From: a virus
Virus record (IMG/VR): IMGVR_UViG_3300020171_000056
Location: 1 to 44,688 of that record
Length of the DNA stretch: 44,688 nucleotides
Strand: one strand, 5' to 3'
Shown here: piece after piece, positions 29,470-38,261 of the stretch
How the letters are laid out: each line of letters starts with the position of its first letter
Numbering within the stretch: position 1 is the stretch's first letter
Made by a program: the position numbers and the translations under genes
The notes under the pieces: generated by a model
What the model saw: only the letters and a program-made list of their open reading frames with translations
What the model was told of the DNA's origin: nothing
Database searches by the model: none

Positions 29470-29805
29470 TTACACTACAATGGACTCGCCCTCGATTGTA
29501 ATGGTTAAGGACGTTGCGGCACTCGCACCACCAACCAAGAAGGTTGTACTGGTCAATTTTAAGGCACAGTAATAATCGTATGTGTCATAGGCCGCTATCG
29601 ACTTATCATAGAATAACTCCGTACCTGCCCCATTGGTTCCAGTTGCACCTAAGAAAATCCTGAACGTAACTGCGCCAGCCGTCTTATTTACGATGTGGAT
29701 ATGACGAACAATGTCATAGACCAATGCCGATGCTGGAACATAAATATCAGTCGTATAAGTACTGGTTAACGCTGCCGGTCCATAAAGTTTCTTAATTACT
29801 GCCAT
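29470..29805 (-). CDS. Small beta-rich virion protein (111 aa)
   Basis: Strands alternate across the protein (TYTTDIYVPASALVYDIVRH, HIHIVNKTAGAVTFRIFLG, then TSLTITIEGESIVV). Similar proteins lie in the tail-fibre region of other podovirus-like phages. It could be a fibre adaptor or head-decorating protein. AGGAGG lies upstream. Confidence 0.65.
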   Translation of the reverse strand: MAVIKKLYGPAALTSTYTTDIYVPASALVYDIVRHIHIVNKTAGAVTFRIFLGATGTNGAGTELFYDKSIAAYDTYDYYCALKLTSTTFLVGGASAATSLTITIEGESIVV

Positions 29806-29817
29806 GTTCCTTGCCTC

Positions 29818-30330
29818 CTATGGTTTCGTATGTCCCAGATCTGCTGTAGCCAAAACCCCCAACACATTGACACTAACCCTCCAATAATGTGGAGGATCGG
29901 CCACATCCCTTAAAACCAATCCCTTTGTTGCAAGGTCAATAATCACATCGTCAGTCGTGTCTACTCCTTTAGTTGTTCTGGATGCTGCACTTAATCCCGC
30001 ATAACCACTTGCCGCATCTTTTTCTGATTCTTTTTGATATTGCGGATGATCATCATCTGCAAAAGACCCATGTGCCCCCATCCTTAAACTTAAATTATTT
30101 TCCTCTGCATCCTCTCCATCAATCCCGGGACGACCAGATAGGCCAGTCAATCCAGTAGGACCCCTTAACCCAGGTCCAAACTGAGAACCTACCTCAATAT
30201 CTTCCCCATCAATACCAGAAGTACCACGATCTCCCTTAGAACCAACATCTCCTTTGGTCTGAACTACCGTGCCGTCACCAAGTACGATGTCATTATCAGC
30301 ATTTAACTTGAACTTCTTAACCCTTCTCAT
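29818..30330 (-). CDS. Collagen-like fibre protein (170 aa)
   Basis: Gly-X-Y repeats (GDVGSKGDRGTSGIDGED and GLRGPTGLTGLSGRPGIDG) make a collagen-like stalk at residues about 26-75. FADDDHPQYQKE follows, a motif frequent in phage tail fibres, then a beta-rich end (TDDVIIDLATKGLVLRD). It probably forms a trimeric fibre or stalk. Starts by overlapping the preceding stop by 4 nt. Confidence 0.75.
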   Translation of the reverse strand: MRRVKKFKLNADNDIVLGDGTVVQTKGDVGSKGDRGTSGIDGEDIEVGSQFGPGLRGPTGLTGLSGRPGIDGEDAEENNLSLRMGAHGSFADDDHPQYQKESEKDAASGYAGLSAASRTTKGVDTTDDVIIDLATKGLVLRDVADPPHYWRVSVNVLGVLATADLGHTKP

Positions 30331-31487
30331 CCTCTACCAGCGTTTGTCCATGTAGAATTTTTTTCTGTCTTCCAATCTTCAATAACATCGAAATAATCAA
30401 GAGATTGATTAATTTCATCGGCACGATTTAAAGCCAAGAAATATAATTCCATCATTCCCTTAAACTTCACCATCCCTTCGGTTAAATGGATAGCCAGTTC
30501 CGCTGCCAATCGAAAAGCCAAAGCATTTATAAAACTCGGAGTAAACAGGGTTACATCCGCCACCTTTCGTATATAAGTCAAAACTAATTCTTCACCAGAT
30601 GCTTCATTATCATAATCCGTGACAAGACATAAGGTTGACGAGGGTGTGACTTCTTCCCAATAGGTAGTCTCTATTGCTGGAAATTTACTGGTATTGGCGG
30701 CGGTTCCGGTAATATTCAGAATACACTTATAAACCTTATCTCCATTCCCCATAGGTACTGCGGCAATATCGATCCCCGTAGTGGGATAACTTGCAAGGTA
30801 GGCCGCATTTTGGGTAACTGTCCATGCAGTAATATCTACCCCATCTACAGTACCTCCAGCAATCGCTCTGATTGCTGTCTGAATCAATGCTGCTGTATTT
30901 TTGGCTCCCGTTGCATTAGCTAATTTTATGGTGATGGTATGTCCAGAAGCTGTTACCGCCAAGGTATCAATCGTATTACTTTCACATTCTATATCTATAA
31001 AGGTAATGTCTGCCTGTTTATACGTTCCTGCGATATACAATATTTTCTCTGATCCAACGTTTATTTCCGCATATCTACCAATTCTGACCCGTGAAGCTGC
31101 TGCGGATGTATAAGCACCGGCTCCTGCTGGGTTGAACTCTGCAATGCCCCCCGATCCACCAATGACATCCATCGTCTCAAATTTATATGGATACCCACTG
31201 GGATAGATGCTGGGATCATCTGAAGTTCCTAATCCTATTCGTAAAAAATCAGTAGGGACAAGATAAGCAAAATCGTAACCAGATGGAGGAACTTCAGCGA
31301 CCATGCCAATGGCTGATCTCTTTTTGGCAAACTTCCAATCCTTTTCGGCGAGGACTTCATCCCTTATATATTCCCATATAGCAGCGGCGGCAAGTGCTTG
31401 AGATGAATCCTCAGTCATAGATCCGATTCTTTTTACACCTATTCTATTGAGTGCAAGGTTTACTATACCAACTTGTGTGTAAGCCAT
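30327..31487 (-). CDS. Tail tubular protein A, T7 gp11-like, with insertion (386 aa)
   Basis: The start (VGIVNLALNRIGVKRIGSM, then VLAEKDWKFAKKR and YLVPTDFLRI) and the end (VLTYIRKVADVTLFTPSFIN, then MMELYFLALNRADEINQ) are typical of the gp11 adaptor between portal and tail nozzle. The family is about 200 residues. The extra 150 or so in the middle (DTLAVTASGHTITIKLANA, then AWTVTQNAAYL) form an inserted beta domain that may project from the tail neck. Confidence 0.8.
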   Translation of the reverse strand: MAYTQVGIVNLALNRIGVKRIGSMTEDSSQALAAAAIWEYIRDEVLAEKDWKFAKKRSAIGMVAEVPPSGYDFAYLVPTDFLRIGLGTSDDPSIYPSGYPYKFETMDVIGGSGGIAEFNPAGAGAYTSAAASRVRIGRYAEINVGSEKILYIAGTYKQADITFIDIECESNTIDTLAVTASGHTITIKLANATGAKNTAALIQTAIRAIAGGTVDGVDITAWTVTQNAAYLASYPTTGIDIAAVPMGNGDKVYKCILNITGTAANTSKFPAIETTYWEEVTPSSTLCLVTDYDNEASGEELVLTYIRKVADVTLFTPSFINALAFRLAAELAIHLTEGMVKFKGMMELYFLALNRADEINQSLDYFDVIEDWKTEKNSTWTNAGRG

Positions 31488-31488
31488 G

Positions 31489-31785
31489 TTATTCCTCCAT
31501 TTCCATTTCTTCTTCCATCTCTAAGGGTTTTTCTTTCTCATAAGTGGAATCGGATTCGGATATTTTTAAATTTCCAATATTTCTAACAATATCTATGGGA
31601 CTTGAAGGTTGATTTGTTTTTGGGATAGGTTGAGGATGAGATTCTGATTCATAAGATTTAGTTTCAACATTCTCAATCCGCCTTTTAAGATCACCTATCT
31701 CCTGACCTAATGACAAAATTTCCTCATCCCTTCTAAGACTCCTTCGAGAACGAGAGCCACCTGTCGCAAATTTTAATTTTCTCAT
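31489..31785 (-). CDS. Small charged protein, unknown function (98 aa)
   Basis: The N terminus is very basic (GGSRSRRSLRRDEEI), a coiled coil follows (LGQEIGDLKRRIENVE), and the end is acidic (LEMEEEMEMEE). The first gene after the terminator at 31796-31842. No family is recognised. Confidence 0.6.
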   Translation of the reverse strand: MRKLKFATGGSRSRRSLRRDEEILSLGQEIGDLKRRIENVETKSYESESHPQPIPKTNQPSSPIDIVRNIGNLKISESDSTYEKEKPLEMEEEMEMEE

Positions 31786-31795
31786 TTTCTACCTG

Positions 31796-31842
31796 AAAAA
31801 AGGGGACAAGGGTGAAAGGAGAGGAATAAAGCCCCTTGCCCC
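31796..31842 (-). terminator. Rho-independent terminator after the capsid cement gene
   Basis: On the minus strand GGGGCAAGGG (31842-31833) pairs with CCCTTG-T-CCCC (31812-31802), one bulged base, followed by six T residues (31801-31796). It separates the scaffold-capsid-cement unit from the downstream tail genes. Confidence 0.75.
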
Positions 31843-31867
31843 CAGGAGAATCTATTATTAATAAATC

Positions 31868-32278
31868 TTAGGTTGATCCATCCACGTCTGGGCCAAACCA
31901 TGCGGTCATAGCTCCCGCAGTTGGTGTACCGGTAACATCAATCCACATACTTGCGTACTGGAGTAAATCAGCCGGAGGACATGGAACAAAGATATGTCTC
32001 CCCAGTGTCATACCTGCAACAGCAAAGTATCTCCCGATGACCTTTGTCGTTGGGGTATCACCTGCACCGGTAACTATCCAGAGTTCACAAGCAGTCATCA
32101 CACCTGCATAGGCAGTTGTGAGCACGCAATGAAGGCCGAACTTCAAACCTGCTTCGACCTGTGGCGTAGTTACCCCGAAATTAATTACGTTCCCTTTGGT
32201 TGTGTAGGCGTATTCATCCCCACCATTCCCAAGGGCAGCAGCACTAAGAAGCTGAAATTTATAATCATTGATAGGCAT
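31868..32278 (-). CDS. Capsid cement/decoration protein, Bbp16-like (136 aa)
   Basis: A strand-rich protein (NVINFGVTTPQVEAGLKFGL, MTACELWIVTGAGDTPTT, then MWIDVTGTPTAGAMTAWFG) directly downstream of the major capsid gene. The position and pattern match Bbp16-type capsid cement proteins of Bordetella phage BPP-1 relatives. It would stabilise the mature head. Confidence 0.7.
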   Translation of the reverse strand: MPINDYKFQLLSAAALGNGGDEYAYTTKGNVINFGVTTPQVEAGLKFGLHCVLTTAYAGVMTACELWIVTGAGDTPTTKVIGRYFAVAGMTLGRHIFVPCPPADLLQYASMWIDVTGTPTAGAMTAWFGPDVDGST

Positions 32279-32310
32279 CTTAAATTACCTCCTTGATAAA
32301 TTTTTCGTTT

Positions 32311-33330
32311 TTATAAAATGGCCGTATGAGTACTCATCTTCTCAGCCATTCTTACAGGGACACCCCTGAACCTAAGAACTCTGCGACCAAAGACATCATT
32401 GTTGGGATCAACGGTATAAAAGGCGTTGCTCTTATTCATAGCTGCGATGTCCATCTGGGTTTTGATCGCTCTTGGAACGTAGATAACAGCATCGTTTCCG
32501 CCACCAGGAAGGTTATTGATAACCTCTACAAGATGTTCAGGGTTAAAAATGTTATCCGTTCCACTTGGTTCAATATTCGCAAGTCTCTGGACATATCTTT
32601 CGTCTTCGATATTAAGACCGAAATATAAACTCATAAATGTCCGATAAGCCTGCATGAATTTAGGAGTACTCAATTGGGTATCTGACATAACGGCTGTAAC
32701 TTCCCCTAAATCCCTAACGGAAATACCAGCCACAAGATTGGCGGGATAAATTCCAAAAACCTTACCTTCACCCCATTCAACAACCAGAATGTCGTTTATG
32801 GTTCCGTCCCCACCTGCCAGTTTCACATTGACAGGCCAGGTTGTATCTCCGTTTGGATAATGGGTAGAAACATTGAATCTGGTTCTTAACCCGTCCCAAG
32901 CGTTAGGATCTGTGGCCTTTGTCCCGGAAATAATCAAAGTTTCCGCCGTCTGGGTCATTGCCTCTAATTTAATGGTATCTCTTTCTTGTCTCCACTGCTT
33001 AGGGTTCGGTTGAATGTCGCAAAGAGTCTTGTCAACCTCCCCATAATCTTCGATCATTGCGATTCCTTCCGAATATGGGGTTGAATGGACAGCCGTAGGG
33101 GCAACACCCTGGTTAAATCCTCTCGTAGCAGGAGTATTTAAATATGTAACTCTTGCCCCGATATTGCTAAACATCTGATTCGATGGTTTCATGGGCATAT
33201 CCTGAAAAAAAGGACATTTCCGAGCTAAAACATTGGCTGCCCATATATATTTTGCCTTCTCATCCAAGGACGTATAACTATTCACAACGTCCATAATGGT
33301 ATTAACACCAACTACAGCGATGGTTGTCAT
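32311..33330 (-). CDS. Major capsid protein, Bbp17-like (339 aa)
   Basis: The protein has the features of a podovirus-type HK97-fold capsid subunit: SNIGARVTYLNTPATRGFNQ, an E-loop-like segment (IAMIEDYGEVDKTLCDI), the central helix (RDTIKLEAMTQTAETLIISG), and the end VFGRRVLRFRGVPVRMAEK. It lies between scaffold and cement genes. AGGAGG precedes the ATG. No capsid protease is seen, in keeping with a separate scaffold. Confidence 0.85.
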   Translation of the reverse strand: MTTIAVVGVNTIMDVVNSYTSLDEKAKYIWAANVLARKCPFFQDMPMKPSNQMFSNIGARVTYLNTPATRGFNQGVAPTAVHSTPYSEGIAMIEDYGEVDKTLCDIQPNPKQWRQERDTIKLEAMTQTAETLIISGTKATDPNAWDGLRTRFNVSTHYPNGDTTWPVNVKLAGGDGTINDILVVEWGEGKVFGIYPANLVAGISVRDLGEVTAVMSDTQLSTPKFMQAYRTFMSLYFGLNIEDERYVQRLANIEPSGTDNIFNPEHLVEVINNLPGGGNDAVIYVPRAIKTQMDIAAMNKSNAFYTVDPNNDVFGRRVLRFRGVPVRMAEKMSTHTAIL

Positions 33331-33353
33331 TGAAATTTACCTCCTATTGAATT

Positions 33354-34109
33354 TTATCCGCCTTTCATTGACGGCGTTTTATCGTAGATCATGGCTGGCT
33401 TGACTTCTCCGCCACCTCCTCCAGCACTTGATGGACTCCAATCTTCGCCAGTCTTTTTTGCAATAACGAATAAGGCCCTCATAAATACTGGAACTTGCCA
33501 TGCTTCGGCCTCCTTATAGGCTTCGTCAAAGTCTGTCCCCATAAGTTTGTTCCAGAATCTTTTTGTCAATTCCCTTCCGGCCTTGTATTCTTCTTCAGTC
33601 TTAAACTCGGCCCGGAATTTCTTTTCGTTCTCGACTTTTTCTTCCTCGGCCATCTTATTCTCGGCTTCGACCATTCCAGAAACGAAAGAGTTCCATTCTT
33701 GTCCGATTCCTTTTGCTGCATCTTTTGGGACATGGTATTTATGGAAAATCCCTTGTGCCCATTTGACCATTTCGGGACTGTTCTCTTTCCCTTCGATCTG
33801 TGGAAATTCGTATCCTTCTGGTTTATCTGGAACGCCTATTGCCTTGTGGTAGGTCGATACTTCTTCTGGTGTTGATTTGTCGTTCAGTTTGGGGATTGAA
33901 TTATCCAGTCTTGTTTTTATGGAATCACGATCTGTCTTAATTTCCAGGGCCGATTTAACAAAGTCCCCTGGCTTCTGGAAGGTTTTAACAAACTCATGTT
34001 CCTTAAACTCATCTGGAAGTGCAGCCCGCCATCCCAACGATTGTGATTGTGCTTGTTGATCTGCTACGACTTGATCCCCACCTTGGGTCACTTGTCCTTC
34101 ATCTGCCAT
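33354..34109 (-). CDS. Scaffolding protein (251 aa)
   Basis: AAAGGAGG precedes the ATG. The acidic, helical protein contains WRAALPDEFKEHEFVKTFQK, then KPGDFVKSALEIKTDR and IGVPDKPEGYEFP, the hallmark of phage scaffolding proteins of the DEFK/YxxP type. Residues 150-190 are a strong coiled coil (MVEAENKMAEEEKVENEKKF). It sits directly upstream of the capsid gene, after the terminator at 34141-34181. Confidence 0.85.
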   Translation of the reverse strand: MADEGQVTQGGDQVVADQQAQSQSLGWRAALPDEFKEHEFVKTFQKPGDFVKSALEIKTDRDSIKTRLDNSIPKLNDKSTPEEVSTYHKAIGVPDKPEGYEFPQIEGKENSPEMVKWAQGIFHKYHVPKDAAKGIGQEWNSFVSGMVEAENKMAEEEKVENEKKFRAEFKTEEEYKAGRELTKRFWNKLMGTDFDEAYKEAEAWQVPVFMRALFVIAKKTGEDWSPSSAGGGGGEVKPAMIYDKTPSMKGG

Positions 34110-34140
34110 AAAATGTTTCCTCCTTTGTTGGATTTGAAAT

Positions 34141-34181
34141 AAAAAAAGGCCCGCCAGGGTTCTTATTCCCTGAAACGGGCC
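34141..34181 (-). terminator. Rho-independent terminator upstream of the scaffold gene
   Basis: On the minus strand GGCCCG (34181-34176) pairs with CGGGCC (34153-34148), with an inner CAGGG/CCCTG helix, followed by seven T residues (34147-34141). It lies between the Com-like gene and the scaffold gene. No promoter is visible between it and the scaffold ATG, so it may be leaky or regulated. Confidence 0.8.
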
Positions 34182-34219
34182 TCGTAGACCTCTCTTTAAA
34201 TTAGGCTATCGAATAGCTC

Positions 34220-34408
34220 TTATTTCTTACACGCTACGGCTATATTTCTTTGTATCACATCCTCCATTTCGCTTGGTCTTAATCGGTTTCCATAATCCTG
34301 TAAGAAATTTTTATAACCACACTTACCACATTGGATTTCAAGAACACCCTCCCACCATTTCGCCTTAAACAACAATCTTCCACACTTCACACATCGGATT
34401 TCAGTCAT
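34220..34408 (-). CDS. Com-like zinc-finger protein (62 aa)
   Basis: ATG 34408 is preferred to 34426; it overlaps the TGA of the upstream gene. RCVKCGRLLFKAKWWEGVLE, then IQCGKCGYKNFL matches the Mu Com family, in which a zinc finger binds the mRNA upstream of mom and activates translation. No mom-like gene is seen here, so the target RNA is unknown. Confidence 0.7.
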   Translation of the reverse strand: MTEIRCVKCGRLLFKAKWWEGVLEIQCGKCGYKNFLQDYGNRLRPSEMEDVIQRNIAVACKK

Positions 34409-34554
34409 AGTTTCTTCTCTATACAATCAATAATAAAAGTGATTGAAAATAATAACATAAACATCCAAATACCAGCGTGAATATTATGTTGCCAAAAACC
34501 AAAACTTATAGAAGCTATTCCCTGTATAAATCCTACAAATAAATAAAAAGTCAT
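34405..34554 (-). CDS. Two-helix membrane protein (49 aa)
   Basis: ORF from ATG 34554, overlapping neighbours at both ends by 4 nt (ATGA). AAAGGAGGGG precedes the start. Two hydrophobic helices (FYLFVGFIQGIASISFGF, then GIWMFMLLFSITFIID) with a short basic tail. Function unknown. Confidence 0.65.
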   Translation of the reverse strand: MTFYLFVGFIQGIASISFGFWQHNIHAGIWMFMLLFSITFIIDCIEKKL

Positions 34555-34748
34555 TTCCCCTCCTTTTTCTTTTTCTTCTCTTCGGTCTCGTCCATTCCGA
34601 TGTCACTTTGCCAGAACCCCCCACCCTGTTTCTTTCTCATATCCATGACAGGTTGTTTCTTGTCAAAGTTAAAGTCTTCGGTATCAATCCCTTGTTCCTT
34701 TAACTTCTTTTTCAAATATTCTTTAATAGCTTTTTTATAATCAGCCAT
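34551..34748 (-). CDS. Small lysine-rich protein (65 aa)
   Basis: A basic helix (YKKAIKEYLKKKLKEQGID) is followed by polar residues and a lysine/glutamate tail that encodes the next gene's ribosome site. No family is recognised. Overlaps the upstream gene by 8 nt. Confidence 0.6.
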   Translation of the reverse strand: MADYKKAIKEYLKKKLKEQGIDTEDFNFDKKQPVMDMRKKQGGGFWQSDIGMDETEEKKKKKEGK

Positions 34749-34878
34749 GTTTCTTCTCTACCCCTGAAATTGTTCCCTTATTGAGTGAGGCATAAAAAAC
34801 GGATTCGGCCTTTTTCTTGCTTCCATACTGCTTCTTCATGGCCTTAAGAATCTTGTTACCTTTCTTCGTGAGAGGCAT
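34741..34878 (-). CDS. Conserved small phage protein (45 aa)
   Basis: MPLTKKGNKILKAMKKQYG, then KKKAESVFYASLNKGTISGV, is a short protein common in podovirus-like genomes near portal and capsid genes, function unknown. TAATG overlaps the previous gene. Confidence 0.7.
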   Translation of the reverse strand: MPLTKKGNKILKAMKKQYGSKKKAESVFYASLNKGTISGVEKKHG

Positions 34879-35165
34879 TATTTCTTCTTCTCCTCCACCT
34901 TCGGCTTTGGTTCCTCTTTCTTTGGCTCCATAGCCTTCAACTGACCATTCAAGTCATTTAATTCCTTTGTGACTTCTTTCAGGTAAGTCTGCCCTTCGTT
35001 AAACTGCTGTTGCATAAGAGAGAGTTGGGCATTAAGTCTTGCCACCCGCTCCTGTGCCAAATCTCGCTTCAGGGTGAGGACCTCTTTTGAGTCTTCACCC
35101 ATTGCGAATAAAGGTAGAGAGAGAACTAAACCAACCAAGATAATTGCTACCAATAACTTTTTCAT
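34878..35165 (-). CDS. Exported coiled-coil protein (95 aa)
   Basis: A Sec signal peptide (KLLVAIILVGLVLSLPLFA, cleavage near residue 22) is followed by a long coiled coil (LKRDLAQERVARLNAQLSLM, then LKEVTKELNDLNGQLKAM) and a Lys/Glu/Pro tail. It would reside in the periplasm. It is in the same transcript as the large secreted fibre-like protein upstream. Confidence 0.65.
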   Translation of the reverse strand: MKKLLVAIILVGLVLSLPLFAMGEDSKEVLTLKRDLAQERVARLNAQLSLMQQQFNEGQTYLKEVTKELNDLNGQLKAMEPKKEEPKPKVEEKKK

Positions 35166-35201
35166 AATCGTTTCTCCTTTCGATTGTTAAGGGTTCACTT
35201 C

Positions 35202-37940
35202 TTATGTCTGAACTGCCGTTCTTGATACTTCAAACCATTCTGTGCCGTTACTGATGAACCTTATCGTATAATACTTCCCTGCACTCGTTCCAAGGGTTAA
35301 TGTGCCCGTTGAATGTATTAACGTTGCGTGGAAGGTGACTATCTCATCCCCTGCTCCTGCCGTTAGGAATATAATTGTGATTTCATCTCCGGCGGTTCCA
35401 CCAGCAGAGGCTGTCATGGTTACGTCTTCATTATCGGTAGCTGCATATGTATAGACGTTCGATAACCCAACCGTAAGAGCAGCGGCGGCTGTTGGCGTAA
35501 TAACACTGGCGGCAGATGCAAGTTGAACTTGCCCTGTCCTCGCTGGCATAGTAATAACTGATGTCCCCGCAGCTACTACTGGTTGTAAGGTAACTGTTCC
35601 CGAAGTGCTACCATAGAATATAGCTTGACCTAACACGCTATTGACAGTTCCAAGGGTTAAAGAAGCTGTCGCCGTGGCCACCAAGGTGGGAGCGGTGAAT
35701 TTTAGATTTGCCGTCCATCCGGTTGACGCACTCGTTAGGGTGTTACCCTGGTTAGCCTGTGCGTAAATTACTGCCGAATCCGTCAGGTAAACATGGCCCC
35801 ATTCTAAGTCTGCGGTTCCAATTGTGGACCCCCCCGCAGCACTTGGGGTTATAGAGGTTGTAAAGGTAGGAGCCGTAAACACGTTGACTCCCGTAAATGT
35901 CTGCCCTGCATCTGTCCTGGCAAGAGTGGCCGAAGTCCCTGGAAAGGTATAAGTCTGTCCCGCCGTTCCTGTAAAGATTGAACTCCCTGCGGTGAAGGTG
36001 TGGCCATTCAGCGTTAAGACTACCGTAGCCCCAGTAGCACCAACCGTAAATCCTCCTGCTCCCGCTGATAAGGTTCCCGTGATAATAGTATTAGGTGTTA
36101 TTGTTACACCAGTTGCTCCACTTGCCCCTATCTGGATAAGTTCGCCCGAATCCACTCCTATAACCGATATATCTGTTCCGGTGGGGGCGGCCTCACTCAT
36201 TATATAAGTTGCATTAGAGAGTCTGATAGCTCCCGCATCCGCAGGATCAGCGCCAAGAGCAATGGCTCCAGTCCCAATAGCGAAATTTCCAGTCGTGATA
36301 TCAATATTGCCAGCACTTACTAGGATATCACCATTGGTAAGAGTAAGAGCATCGGTTCCGGAGGCATTACCCGCAATCACAGTCGCACCGTATCTCTTGA
36401 TGGTGAAATCGGAAGCTATCCCATCGAAACAATTAATATAACTACCGGTGAATCCAGCCCCATCCGTCACGGCGAGATAAATGGCGTCTCCCGTCAATAT
36501 TCCCGCACCGGCATTGGTGTAGGAAATTCCCTTACCAGAAGTCTGAGTGCTGGCCACGATAGCAATCGTTGATGCGGTGGTAGCACTATCTGCAATTTTG
36601 ATGACAGAACCAGAAGTTCTCGTCCCACCAGCGGTAATATCCAATATATCCGATGTGACCAAAATGCTATTAAGAAGTGTCACCAAGTCGCCTTCGGCTG
36701 TATCGGTTATACTGAGTTGCCCACCCGCCATGGTTAAATCTACGGCGGCGGGAAGACTAACTAATGTGGCCTTACCAACACCACCAAGGGTAATAGCTCC
36801 CGTACCGGCAAGTGTCCCTATTGATACTCCTCCTGCTCCCGTCCCATTTAGAGTTAATGTGGTGGCAGCAGATTTGGCCGATATAGCGTCCTGAAGTATT
36901 GTAACCCCCGATAAAGTACCAGTAGTGGTAAAATTGCCACTTGCGTCAATGCTCCAGGCAGTATAAGTAAATCCACCAGTTGTTCCAATTATGTTGTTGT
37001 CGCCTACGCTCAAGGCATTGGTAAGGTCGGTATCTGTGAGGATAATAGCCGTAGTCAATGCTACATCAGGACTTATGGTGAGTGCCCCAGTTGCAAGCAG
37101 TTGAATATTATTGGCTGTGATAATCAAATCCTCAGCTGCCGTAACCCCATCGTCCGCCGCAAGGGTGAGGGCAGTTCCAGCCGCCGTTGTAATCCCACCA
37201 GCACCTACGAAAGTAAGAGCGGTAGCCGTGAGGGTTGTCGAACTTACGTTCAAGCTATGCCCCACTATCGCTCCCGTCATATCAACGGAAAATTCAGTGT
37301 TCGCTGAGCTGTTATCTCTCGCCAAGATGTAATACCCATCGGTATCATCATTATCCAGATAGTCCAGTCGCAACAGGACATTAGTGGCAGTGATATCTGC
37401 GGCGGAATTATAAATCTGAATTCCATCAACAGAAGTGCTTGCCATCGTACCATAGAGCAATTTCCCGTCCGTAGGAGTGCCCGTCAACTGTTGGATATAG
37501 ACGATTGCAAAGTCCCCCATATTACCAGTATTGAGAAACTGGTTCTGGTTGGCTGCGATAGCCGACCCCGTAAATGTGTTGGTATATGTTCCTAACGTTA
37601 TGGAGGCGGTTGCAACCGGATCACCCACCTTATCCCAAGCTGGAGTACCGGCTTGCAATAAATTTGTCACCGTCCCTGCGACATCCTTGAAATATAAGGT
37701 CTGTACCGATCCCCCGCCATCCAAGACATAAAGCCATCCGTTATCGGTAGGGGGATTTGTTGATGGAGTAGTTATCTCTGGTAACTGAAGTGTACCAAAA
37801 GATCCCAATCTCCATGCCTTCCCTGTTTTCCCAACAGCTCCAACTTTATTCTGCTGTGGGAGAAATTCTTGTTCACAGTATGCCGCAATCGGCAAGAAAA
37901 CCAATCCTAATACCATTAAAATTCCTAACCACTTCTTCAT
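35202..37940 (-). CDS. Large fibre-like protein with signal peptide (912 aa)
   Basis: A Sec signal peptide (WLGILMVLGLVFLPIAAYC) leads to a very long Thr/Ala/Gly-rich beta-repeat chain. Segments such as AWRLGSFGTLQLPEI, then TFPGTSATLARTDAGQTFTG, GQVQLASAASVITPTAA and the end YYTIRFISNGTEWFEVSRT are typical of phage tail fibres. The gene lies between portal/Bbp19 and scaffold genes, an unusual place for a fibre. A possible lipobox-like cysteine at about residue 22 (AAYC) could anchor it to a membrane. Confidence 0.7.
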   Translation of the reverse strand: MKKWLGILMVLGLVFLPIAAYCEQEFLPQQNKVGAVGKTGKAWRLGSFGTLQLPEITTPSTNPPTDNGWLYVLDGGGSVQTLYFKDVAGTVTNLLQAGTPAWDKVGDPVATASITLGTYTNTFTGSAIAANQNQFLNTGNMGDFAIVYIQQLTGTPTDGKLLYGTMASTSVDGIQIYNSAADITATNVLLRLDYLDNDDTDGYYILARDNSSANTEFSVDMTGAIVGHSLNVSSTTLTATALTFVGAGGITTAAGTALTLAADDGVTAAEDLIITANNIQLLATGALTISPDVALTTAIILTDTDLTNALSVGDNNIIGTTGGFTYTAWSIDASGNFTTTGTLSGVTILQDAISAKSAATTLTLNGTGAGGVSIGTLAGTGAITLGGVGKATLVSLPAAVDLTMAGGQLSITDTAEGDLVTLLNSILVTSDILDITAGGTRTSGSVIKIADSATTASTIAIVASTQTSGKGISYTNAGAGILTGDAIYLAVTDGAGFTGSYINCFDGIASDFTIKRYGATVIAGNASGTDALTLTNGDILVSAGNIDITTGNFAIGTGAIALGADPADAGAIRLSNATYIMSEAAPTGTDISVIGVDSGELIQIGASGATGVTITPNTIITGTLSAGAGGFTVGATGATVVLTLNGHTFTAGSSIFTGTAGQTYTFPGTSATLARTDAGQTFTGVNVFTAPTFTTSITPSAAGGSTIGTADLEWGHVYLTDSAVIYAQANQGNTLTSASTGWTANLKFTAPTLVATATASLTLGTVNSVLGQAIFYGSTSGTVTLQPVVAAGTSVITMPARTGQVQLASAASVITPTAAAALTVGLSNVYTYAATDNEDVTMTASAGGTAGDEITIIFLTAGAGDEIVTFHATLIHSTGTLTLGTSAGKYYTIRFISNGTEWFEVSRTAVQT

Positions 37941-37970
37941 CTCTCTACCTCCTTTTAAATTGTTAATATT

Positions 37971-38261
37971 TTAGCCATTAAATAAACCATTTAAAGATTT
38001 CTCAATATTTTCTCTATCCAAAACTCCGCACCTAATTAAGATCGAAACCCCAATATTGTGTTCCGAAATCTGGGCCTGGTTATATTCAAGAAATTGTCCA
38101 TAATGACAAAAAGTAAGTAGAATGTCTCCGAGAACTTCTCTACCCATTTCTGAGTTAATAAAAATATGCCGGTATTTCTGTTTGATCTCATAGTCTGAAT
38201 CAACTTCTTTCCCGATATTCTTTATTTCTTGACCAGGCCATTCGTTTTCTTCATCTGCCAT
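37971..38261 (-). CDS. Bbp19-like protein (96 aa)
   Basis: The core YRHIFINSEMGREVLGDILL, then LTFCHYG, is the signature of the small Bbp19 family encoded next to the portal in BPP-1-like and other podoviruses. Its ATG overlaps the portal stop. The role is unknown, probably in head assembly. Confidence 0.75.
   Translation of the reverse strand: MADEENEWPGQEIKNIGKEVDSDYEIKQKYRHIFINSEMGREVLGDILLTFCHYGQFLEYNQAQISEHNIGVSILIRCGVLDRENIEKSLNGLFNG

Noticed and set aside
15537-33330. A diversity-generating retroelement like that of BPP-1
   Set aside because: The head genes resemble BPP-1, but no reverse transcriptase and no template/variable repeat pair were found.
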